Shown one piece after another: positions 58,601 through 64,000 of a stretch of DNA of 64,000 nt. Origin of the DNA: Streptomyces sp. V4I2 (GTDB lineage Bacteria; Actinomycetota; Actinomycetes; Streptomycetales; Streptomycetaceae); contig NZ_JAUSZM010000003.1 in the NCBI RefSeq assembly GCF_030817655.1, positions 3,720,001-3,784,000 on the forward strand. The letters are read 5' to 3'. Numbering within the stretch: position 1 is the stretch's first letter; each line of letters starts with the position of its first letter. The notes beneath the pieces are model-generated. The model was not told the DNA's origin. It searched no databases and was given only the letters and a program-made list of their open reading frames with translations. A program made the position numbers and the translations under genes.

Positions 58601-60598
58601 GCCCTCGTCGCGCAGTTCGTCCACGACCTCGCGCAACGGCCGGTCCGCGCCGACGACTTGGTCGGCCAGGCCGGTGAAGTCGGCGAGTGCGGGGTCGTCG
58701 ACGACCACGACCCGCAGCCCGGCCCGGCGGGCGGCGTCCAGGACGGGCTCGGCCCACGGGTCGGCGCCCGCGCCGGGTTTCCTGAGCGCACTGGGATGCA
58801 GCACGATCGTGCCGGCCATCTCCAGCTGCCGCAGCCGGCCCGGGTCGCGCACGAGCACGCCCGCGCCGGACAGGGCGCCGCTCAGGACGGCGTGGAAGGC
58901 GGCGGGCCCGTACCGCGCGGCCTTGGGCGAACCTGCGAGGACCGCCTCCGCCGCCTCGGCGACGTCGTGCTTGACGAGCAGGGCCGCCGCCGCGCCCAGG
59001 ACGCTGCCGGTCGAGGCGTGGGCGGCGTACTCCTGGGCCGGGGAGGTCCGCAGCGGCGGGCGCAGGGACGGATCCACGGGCACGCTGTCCCGGCCCGGTG
59101 CGCACAGCTGGTCGTGCACGGTCTCGAAGGCGGCCGTCCGCACCACCGCCTCCGCCAGCTGGGAGGTGCGCAGCATCCCGTCGAGCAGCAGCGAGGTCGG
59201 GGTGTGCCCGGCGCCGTGCACGGCCGCGTTCGCGACGGCGAAGAACACTTCCATGCGGGCGTTGCCGAGGCGGGCGCGCATCCAGGCGCGGAAGCGGGGG
59301 TTCTCGCGCAGCAGCGTGACCACGGCGGTCACCAGGCGCGGCGAGGGCGGCAGCCGCATCGCGGACCCCACCAGCGCGGCCGCGGCACCCACCGCGTCGG
59401 CGGCGAGCGCCTCGGCGGCGGTCCGCACGGACGCGGGGTCACCGGGGTGACCGAGCTCCTCGACACTGTCGTCGTCGGCGGGCACCAGACCGTGCCGCTC
59501 GGCGAGCGCCGCCGCCCGCTCCACGACCCGGTCACTCACGGCCTCCTCGGTCGCCGCCACGACCAGCCGCCCCAGCCCCTGGTCCCAGTAGGCGAAGGCG
59601 ACGTCCGGATGCTCGGCGAGAGCGGCGGCCACGCGGCGGGCGAGGTGTTCGGTACGGCGGGGGTGTTTCCGTGCACCGGCACCCGGCTGCTCTCCGCCCC
59701 CCGGCTCACGCTCCACGACCAGTTCGCCACCGGCCCGATCGGCCCGGTCGGCAGCGGCCCGGTCGACCCCCTCAGCTCGCTCAGCCCAGGCGGCCCGGTC
59801 GGGCCCCTCAGCCCCGTCGGCCGGACCAGTCCCGTCCGCCACGTCGGCCCGGGCGGTCCCGCCAGCCACATCTGCCCTGGCGGCCCCGTCAACCCCGGAG
59901 GCCCGGTCGGCCCCGACGGCCCCGACGGCCCGGTCGGTCACGTCGGCCCCGTCAGCCCTGTCCGTCACGTCAGCCTCGGCGGCCCGGCCAGCCCCGCCAG
60001 TCCTGTCCGCCACGTCAGCCCGGCCAGCCCCGTCAGCCCTGGCGGCCCGGTCGGTCACGTCTGCCCCGGCGGCCCGGTCCGTCATGTCCGCCCCGACCGC
60101 CCTGTCAGCCCCGTCCGCCACCTCAGCCCTGGAGTCCCGGTCGGCCCCGGCGGTCCCAGCGGCCCGGTCGGTCACGTCCGCCCCGACCGCCCCGTCCGCC
60201 CCGGATGCCCGCTCGGCCCGGTCGGCCCCGTCGGCCGCGTAGGCCCCGTCGGCCTGTCGTGCCGTCCGTTCCGCGTCGCCCGCTTTCTCCGCTCGCTCCG
60301 CCGCGTGTTCCGCGCGGCCGGCCGCCTGCCGGAGTTCCTCCGGGGTGGCCTCGCGCAGGGCCAGGTGGGTGCGGGTGCCGGCGCGCCAGTCGCGGGGGGC
60401 GCCCGGGAGGGCCGCGCGGGTGACGCGGGCGACGCGCAGGGCGAAGTCCGCGCTGCGCACGCCCGCCCTGGCCGTGCCCGCGACCGCCCCGGCGGCGGCG
60501 CCCACGGCGGGTGCCGTACCGCGGGCCAGCAGACGCGGGCCGGCCAGCACGAGTCCGGCGGCGGCCGCCGTGGGACGGCTGAGAAGTCCTCCGCTCAT
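55634..60598 (-). CDS. Giant CtpI-like P-type ATPase with N-terminal repeat region
   Basis: A 1654-residue protein. Residues 1-90 are hydrophobic/Ala-rich. Residues 110-290 are a degenerate GADVTDRAA-like repeat. Around 320-480 is an HMA-like plus helical region (HLARRVAAALAEHPDVAFAYW). From about 840 follows a P-type ATPase core: LEVDESALTGESLPVDKG (actuator TGES), VAAVPEGLPL (ion site PEGL), ICFDKTGTLTEN with phospho-acceptor near D1131, VVKGAPETVLP, and GMVGDGANDAAA. The end matches P2-type C-terminal helices. About 1600-residue relatives occur in mycobacteria (CtpI). Ion unknown. ATG 60598 has GAGGG at 6 nt and lies 9 bp after the small partner gene. Confidence 0.88.
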   Translation of the reverse strand: MSGGLLSRPTAAAAGLVLAGPRLLARGTAPAVGAAAGAVAGTARAGVRSADFALRVARVTRAALPGAPRDWRAGTRTHLALREATPEELRQAAGRAEHAAERAEKAGDAERTARQADGAYAADGADRAERASGADGAVGADVTDRAAGTAGADRDSRAEVADGADRAVGADMTDRAAGADVTDRAARADGAGRADVADRTGGAGRAAEADVTDRADGADVTDRAVGAVGADRASGVDGAARADVAGGTARADVADGTGPADGAEGPDRAAWAERAEGVDRAAADRADRAGGELVVEREPGGGEQPGAGARKHPRRTEHLARRVAAALAEHPDVAFAYWDQGLGRLVVAATEEAVSDRVVERAAALAERHGLVPADDDSVEELGHPGDPASVRTAAEALAADAVGAAAALVGSAMRLPPSPRLVTAVVTLLRENPRFRAWMRARLGNARMEVFFAVANAAVHGAGHTPTSLLLDGMLRTSQLAEAVVRTAAFETVHDQLCAPGRDSVPVDPSLRPPLRTSPAQEYAAHASTGSVLGAAAALLVKHDVAEAAEAVLAGSPKAARYGPAAFHAVLSGALSGAGVLVRDPGRLRQLEMAGTIVLHPSALRKPGAGADPWAEPVLDAARRAGLRVVVVDDPALADFTGLADQVVGADRPLREVVDELRDEGGVVTVARPRPHDDADVTSGLLGGDVAVALTDEDGQVVWGADVLAPHGLADVWRLLIAIPAERGVGRRSQTLARSGAALSGLLVAVGESSRRGRGAPLPGLRHAPVDIGAAAALFTGVRAALGVAVARAPHPRPRVAWHALHPDDVRDRLEQEAPPEPTPLAQATARARTAAGTVVRQPVLAPARWSWQLGQAVRGELDDPLTPVLAVGSAASAILGSAVDALLVLGALDLNALVGGVQRLRAERALSGLLAQQKQKARVTDDGDTARVVDAAKLSPGHVIDLKTDDVVPADARLLWEDGLEVDESALTGESLPVDKGMDATPRAPVAERNCMVFEGTTVVAGRAQAVVVDTGDRTEAARAVSLAARVPPSAGVQARLQELTRKAMPLTMAGGAAVTGLSLLRGTPIKQAVSGGVAVAVAAVPEGLPLVATVAQLAAARRLSSRGLLVRTPRTLEALGRMDTICFDKTGTLTENRLRLVRVADADGTVHTLDRPAAAETLRAAARACPRLNGDSVRPVHATDEAVLDAAGPDPDWEQTEGVPFEAARGYAAAVGRAADGTPVLVVKGAPETVLPTCADLPSHIFDRAQSLAGDGLRVLAVAGRPLREGEKATDVLEAPLQDLEFTGLLALADVARETSPALVRGLREAGVRPVVLTGDHPQTAHAIAVDLGWPDDANVVTGDELAAADRTVRARMLRDADVVARVAPEQKLQVVEALRDAGRVVGMVGDGANDAAAIRAADIGVGISARGSAAARNAADLVVTGDDLSVLIEAVHEGRALWHSVADAIAILIGGNAGEVGFGILGTVLSGSAPLSTRQMLLVNLFTDLFPAMAVAVTPKEDGGESTASDQPLGTALLGTPLIRQIRHRALTTCLGATVAWLFGRFTPGTTRRSTTMALCALVGTQLAQTLTDRRDSPLVRLTSLGSALVLFALVETPGASQLFGCTPLGPMAWAGVLAAIAVALAGQKALPTVEEALLKRWPSLADQLG
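59729..60271 (-). repeat. Degenerate Ala/Asp/Arg coding repeat
   Basis: About 180 codons built from GADVTDRAA, RADVADGT and DGADRA-type units of 9-15 residues inside the P-type ATPase gene. Ala, Asp, Gly and Arg make up most residues. Repetitive on both strands; the plus strand reads as collagen-like Gly-Pro text. Confidence 0.85.
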
Positions 60599-60607
60599 CA
60601 CTCGCCC

Positions 60608-61111
60608 TCAGCCGTTCGCACGGGCAGGTCGGGCCGTCGTCGCGCCACTCGGCCCGCCGCCGGCGGGGGGCGGCGTGTGGTGCGCGGGCAGCCTGTCGGA
60701 GGGCGTGGCGGGTGCCGCCGTACCCTCCGCGGACGGCTTGCCGGGGGACGACGCCAGCACCTGCGGCGTGGGCCGCGTGCCGGACGCCTCCGCGGTCTCC
60801 CCCTGCTTCTCCGCCTTCTCCGTCTCCTCCCGCCGCGGCTGCGTCAGCCACGCCACCGCCGCTCCGGTGATCGCGACGGGCCACTCCACGACGCCCGCGA
60901 CGCCGAGCACCCCGGCGCCGGTGTACACGGCGATCCGGCGCCCGCGCGGGGACACCGCTCCGATCTTGTCCAGTGTCCCCTCGGCCGCCCGGCCCACCGT
61001 TCCGGCGCCGGGCACCCGGCTCAGTACCGAGGCGGCCGCCCGCAGCGGTTGCGGAAGATCCTTTGTCGACCCTGCCGACCCGGCCGATCCTGTCGACTTC
61101 TGCTCGGCCAT
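60608..61111 (-). CDS. Small membrane-associated partner of the P-type ATPase
   Basis: A 167-residue protein. The N-terminal Ser/Gly/Lys segment precedes an amphipathic region (LRAAASVLSRVPGAGTVGRA), two hydrophobic helices (about 60-92: RRIAVYTGAGVLGVAGVVEW, PVAITGAAVAWLT), then a charged and Pro-rich disordered tail. No domain recognised. Located 9 bp upstream of the ATPase start, so almost certainly co-translated with it. GAGGAGA lies 5 nt before the ATG. May be an accessory or assembly subunit. Confidence 0.7.
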   Translation of the reverse strand: MAEQKSTGSAGSAGSTKDLPQPLRAAASVLSRVPGAGTVGRAAEGTLDKIGAVSPRGRRIAVYTGAGVLGVAGVVEWPVAITGAAVAWLTQPRREETEKAEKQGETAEASGTRPTPQVLASSPGKPSAEGTAAPATPSDRLPAHHTPPPAGGGPSGATTARPARANG

Positions 61112-61194
61112 GACTCTCCTCGGGATGGTGCCTCACCTTTCGGTGACCCGAGTTCCCGCAGTTCGGAGAGTCATCCCGAGTCAGGGGGACTACC

Positions 61195-62148
61195 TCATCC
61201 GCGTGACCGCGACCGCTCGACGGCGATCGCGTGCAGCCGCTCCAGCCGCGCCCGTGACTCCTCGTCCGCCGGTGTGTACGTGACCATGCGCGGCCCGTTC
61301 TCCGGGCCGATCCACAGGTCGGTGTGGTCGACGACGACACGGCCCACGTACCGGTTCAGGAACTCCTTGCGCTTGCTGCGGTGGGCGATCACCTCGTGGC
61401 GGTCCCACGCCTCGCAGAAGTCCGGGGATTCGGCGCGCAGCCGCTTGAGGAGCATCTTCCAGGCGGGCTCGGCCAGATGCCCGGCCATCGTGGCGCGGAA
61501 GCGGGCGGCCATCATGCGCTGGGCGTCCTCCAGGTGCACGATGGACGACTGCCACTCGGGGTGCGTGTAGGAGAGGATCATGCAGTTGCGGTCCTCGGGC
61601 GGCACGGCGTCGAGGTCGCAGAGCAGCAGGCTGTAGGTCCGGTTGTAGCCGAGGAGGTCGTACCGGCTGTTCTGCACGGCGGCCGCCGCCGGCTCCAGCT
61701 GCTCCAGGACCGCCCGCAGCCCCGGGGTGAGCGACGGACAGTCGGTGGCCGGCGTCGGATCCACGGCGCCGGCGAGCCGGAAGAGGTGGGCGCGTTCGGT
61801 CGGGTCGAGCAGCAGGGTGCGGGCGAGGGCGTCGAGGACCTGGACGGAGACCTGGATGTCCCGGGCCTGTTCGAGCCACGTGTACCAGGTGACGCCGACC
61901 GCGGAGAGCTGGGCGACCTCCTCCCGGCGCAGTCCCGGGGTGCGGCGCCGGCGGCCGCGGGGCAGCCCGACCCGTTCGGGGGCGATGTGCTCGCGGCGGT
62001 GACGCAGGAAGGCGGCGAGTTCATGCCGCCGGATCTCCGCGACGGCCGTTCCCGACAGCGTTCCCGACAGCATTCCGGTCGGCGTTCCCGTCGGTGATCC
62101 CGATGCCGTCCCCGCCGTCTCCGCCGTCCCCGCCATCTCCTGGGTCAT
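61195..62148 (-). CDS. Xre-family regulator with MmyB-like ligand-binding domain
   Basis: A 317-residue protein. A low-complexity Ser/Gly/Thr N-terminus (GSPTGTPTGMLSGTLSGTA) is followed by a helix-turn-helix (about 45-110: LRHRREHIAPERVGLPRGRR, TPGLRREEVAQLSAVGVTWYTWLEQAR) and the PAS-like MmyB ligand domain (LLGYNRTYSLLLCDLD, NCMILSYTHPEW, YVGRVVVDHTDLWIGPEN). Such regulators usually control an adjacent reductase or exporter. ATG 62148 is 10 nt from GGAGG; ATG 62157 is only 1 nt from it. Divergent from the MFS gene with a shared inverted repeat. Confidence 0.87.
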   Translation of the reverse strand: MTQEMAGTAETAGTASGSPTGTPTGMLSGTLSGTAVAEIRRHELAAFLRHRREHIAPERVGLPRGRRRRTPGLRREEVAQLSAVGVTWYTWLEQARDIQVSVQVLDALARTLLLDPTERAHLFRLAGAVDPTPATDCPSLTPGLRAVLEQLEPAAAAVQNSRYDLLGYNRTYSLLLCDLDAVPPEDRNCMILSYTHPEWQSSIVHLEDAQRMMAARFRATMAGHLAEPAWKMLLKRLRAESPDFCEAWDRHEVIAHRSKRKEFLNRYVGRVVVDHTDLWIGPENGPRMVTYTPADEESRARLERLHAIAVERSRSRG

Positions 62149-62213
62149 GGTCGTCATGCCTCCAGCCTGCCGCCGCCCGCACCTCGTCCACACCCTGTTT
62201 CCAGGTGCTTCTT

Positions 62214-62239
62214 GTACCAGGATAAGAAGACTCTGGTAC
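62214..62239. promoter_or_regulatory. GTACCAG-N12-CTGGTAC operator candidate
   Basis: Perfect 7-bp inverted arms in the 121-bp gap between the MmyB-type regulator and the MFS gene. The best candidate site for that regulator. Confidence 0.68.
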
Positions 62240-62269
62240 CCGTCTCGGAGCGGCCGCAGGCTCATACCC

Positions 62270-63700
62270 GTGACCGAAACCACGACCACCCCACGCCCGA
62301 CCCGCCCCTCCCCCACCCCACCGGAGCTCGGCGGGCTCGGCCTGTTCACGGTGCTGCTGGCCGCGGCACTGCCCCTCGTCGACTTCTTCATCGTCAACGT
62401 CGCCCTGCCGACCATCGGCTCGGACCTCGCCGCGAGCGAGTCGGTCCTGGAGCTCGTCGTCTCCGGGTACGGCCTGGCGTACGCCGTCCTGCTCGTCCTC
62501 GGCGGCCGGCTCGGCGACCTCTTCGGCCGGCGCCGCCTCTTCCTGGGCGGCATGGCCGCCTTCGGGCTGACCTCGCTGGCGTGCGGGCTCGCGCCCACCG
62601 CCTGGACGCTGGTCGCGGCCCGGGTCGCGCAGGGCGCGGCGTCCGCCGCGATGCTGCCGCAGGTGCTCGCCACCATCCAGGCGGCCACCGCGGGCCCGCG
62701 CCGCGCCAAGGCGATGAGCCTGTACGGCGCGACGGCCGGCCTGTCGATGGTGGCGAGCCAGATCCTGGGCGGCGTCCTCGTCTCGGCCGACATCGCGGGC
62801 ACCGGCTGGCGCTCGGTGTTCCTGGTGAACGTGCCGGTCGTCCTCGTCGGCCTCGTCCTCGCCGCCCGCGCGATCCCGGAGACCCGGGCGCAGCGCCCGG
62901 AACCGGTGGACGGCCCCGGCACGCTCCTGCTGGCCGCCTCGCTGATCGCCCTGCTGGCCCCGCTCACCGAGGGCAGGGCGGCGGGCTGGCCGCTGTGGAC
63001 GTGGCTGTCGCTGGCGGCGTTCCCGTTCCTGGCGGCGGCGTTCTACGCGGTGGAGCGCAGGGCGGACCGTCTGGGCCGTACGCCGCTGGTGCCGCCGAGC
63101 CTGTTCCGGCTGGTGTCGTTGCGGCGCGGGCTGGTGATGATCCTGCCGTTCTCCATCGGGTTCAGCGGCTTCATGTTCGTGATCGCGGTGGCCTTGCAGC
63201 AGGGCGCGGGCCTCGGCCCCGTCCAGGCGGGCCTCGCCCTCGCCCCGCTGGCGGTGACGTTCTTCTTCACCTCGCTCGCCGGTCCCCGGCTCATCGCCCG
63301 GTACGGCACCCGGGTGGTGACGGCCGGCTCCCTGTTCCAGGTCGTGGGCGTGGGCCTGATCGCCCTGGCCGCGTGGCGTTCCTGGCCGGACCTCGGCGTC
63401 GTTGCCCTGCTGCCGGGCGGTGCGATCGCCGGGGTGGGCCAGGCCCTCCAACTTCCCGTGATCTTCCGGATCGTCCTGTCCGAGGTGCCGCCCGCGCGGG
63501 CCGGCGTCGGCAGCGGTGTGATGACCACCACCCAGCAGTCGGCGCTGGCGCTGGGTGTGGCCACCCTCGGCACCCTCTTCCTGTCCCTGACTCCGGGTCT
63601 GGGCATGCGGGACGCCCTGGTCATCACGCTTCTCGTACAGCTGGCGGCGATCGCCCTGACCGGTCTGCTGAGCCTGCGGCTGCCGAGGACGATCGACTGA
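62270..63700 (+). CDS. MFS exporter, DHA2 family
   Basis: A 476-residue, 14-helix transporter. LLAAALPLVDFFIVNVALPTI (motif D1), GGRLGDLFGRRRLF (motif A), RVAQGAASAAMLPQVLA (motif B) and GATAGLSMVASQILGGVLV (motif C region) are intact. Likely expels a drug or oxidised metabolite sensed by the divergent MmyB-type regulator. The start is GTG 62270 with only a weak GCAGG 9 nt upstream. Confidence 0.88.
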   Translation: MTETTTTPRPTRPSPTPPELGGLGLFTVLLAAALPLVDFFIVNVALPTIGSDLAASESVLELVVSGYGLAYAVLLVLGGRLGDLFGRRRLFLGGMAAFGLTSLACGLAPTAWTLVAARVAQGAASAAMLPQVLATIQAATAGPRRAKAMSLYGATAGLSMVASQILGGVLVSADIAGTGWRSVFLVNVPVVLVGLVLAARAIPETRAQRPEPVDGPGTLLLAASLIALLAPLTEGRAAGWPLWTWLSLAAFPFLAAAFYAVERRADRLGRTPLVPPSLFRLVSLRRGLVMILPFSIGFSGFMFVIAVALQQGAGLGPVQAGLALAPLAVTFFFTSLAGPRLIARYGTRVVTAGSLFQVVGVGLIALAAWRSWPDLGVVALLPGGAIAGVGQALQLPVIFRIVLSEVPPARAGVGSGVMTTTQQSALALGVATLGTLFLSLTPGLGMRDALVITLLVQLAAIALTGLLSLRLPRTID

Positions 63701-63814
63701 GCCCAAGAACACGGGTTGGCCAACGAGCTGTGAAGGATCCCCCGTTGATGTTGGTCTTGCTGCACACTCCTTGCTGCGTCAACGGACTCGCAGGGCGCGG
63801 CCTCTGGAGGCAGC

Positions 63815-64000
63815 ATGCTGGAGATCAACACGAGCAAGGTGAGCCGCTGGGACCAGCACGGGCGCGAGCACGTCGTCCGGGTCCAGCGGGCGGGAATGCA
63901 GCGCACGATCAGCTGCGACACGTGCGGCTGGCGCAAGGGTGCGCAGTTCCTGCCCTGGCTGAAGGCGGAGGAACACCTGGCGGAGGCGCATCAGGCGACG
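63815..64000 (+). CDS. Small conserved zinc-ribbon-like protein, 3' end outside window
   Basis: 62 codons visible with no stop: MLEINTSKVSRWDQHGREHV, SCDTCGWRKGAQFLP, KAEEHLAEAH. The CxxC pair with HLAEAH could bind zinc. GGAGG lies 4 nt before the ATG, and codon composition is typical. It probably ends just beyond the window. Function unknown. Confidence 0.65.
   Translation, partial: MLEINTSKVSRWDQHGREHVVRVQRAGMQRTISCDTCGWRKGAQFLPWLKAEEHLAEAHQAT

Noticed and set aside
58463..61570. A 1035-codon plus-strand open frame with collagen-like Gly-Pro repeats
   Set aside because: It is antisense to the P-type ATPase and its partner; the Gly-Pro text is the complement of the Ala/Asp/Arg repeat, and no domain or start signal supports it.
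1..64000. A natural-product biosynthetic cluster
   Set aside because: Exporters, an SDR, a UbiA-type enzyme and regulators are present, but no synthase, NRPS, PKS, terpene cyclase or RiPP core gene was seen.

Overview
The window is chromosomal DNA from a high-GC actinomycete, almost certainly a Streptomyces. The grounds are very strong third-position GC, frequent GTG/TTG starts with GGAGG-type ribosome sites, ATGA start/stop overlaps, an Xre-DUF5753/DUF397 regulatory locus, class F sortase and excalibur surface proteins, and gene content that (from memory, unverified) matches the nitrate/nitrite assimilation to ppdK neighbourhood of S. coelicolor. I saw no tRNA, rRNA or CRISPR.

Region 1 (1-12 kb) is core metabolism. 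It holds the start of a sirohydrochlorin chelatase, a DUF218 membrane protein, the assimilatory nitrate reductase nasA, a GAF gene broken by a TnpB (IS200/IS605-type) relic, an eboC/TIM-barrel pair, a GH36 alpha-galactosidase, a gamma-glutamylcyclotransferase-like protein and a secreted M4 metalloprotease.

Region 2 (11-17.4 kb) is accessory. It has an anti-sigma-like ATPase joined in frame to a DUF6247-like antitoxin with a RelE/ParE-like toxin behind it, facing an Xre/DUF397 pair. A STAND (NB-ARC/TPR) NTPase follows, flanked by a decayed IS5-type end on the left and an apparently intact IS5-type element on the right.

Region 3 (17.8-36.8 kb) holds a YihY-type membrane protein with a His-rich tail, lipoproteins, a phosphotransferase, a surface protein with a class F sortase, an HxlR regulator facing an imine-reductase-like enzyme, the nirB-type operon (electron-transfer flavoprotein, NirB, NirD), an SDR, a carbonic anhydrase/SulP bicarbonate operon facing a two-component system, a PhoX-like protein and two excalibur proteins. 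nasA and the nir operon carry the same promoter architecture: two 5-mers 22 bp apart, a CACGCT -10 and the start codon 7 bp later. This implies co-regulation, probably by GlnR, and leaderless mRNAs.

Region 4 (36.8-42.8 kb) is a gene graveyard. It contains relics of hrpA, ppdK, a Nudix hydrolase, an Xre-type regulator, a LacI regulator and an IS701 transposase, mixed with apparently live small genes: two DinB proteins, a lipoprotein, a PemK/MazF-like toxin, and an orphan polymorphic toxin (Hint remnant plus Tox-REase-5-like domain) with its putative immunity gene. The 4.2 kb between two direct copies of the ppdK downstream region looks like an insertion or duplication island.

Region 5 (42.8-64 kb) returns to core genes: ppdK, a ROK regulator divergent from two glycoside hydrolases (GH63-type glucosylglycerate hydrolase-like and a debranching-type enzyme), an LTA-synthase-like sulfatase, dusB, two DHA2-type MFS exporters (one facing its likely Xre/MmyB regulator across an inverted repeat), and a giant CtpI-like P-type ATPase with a long degenerate repeat near its N-terminus, preceded by a small partner gene.
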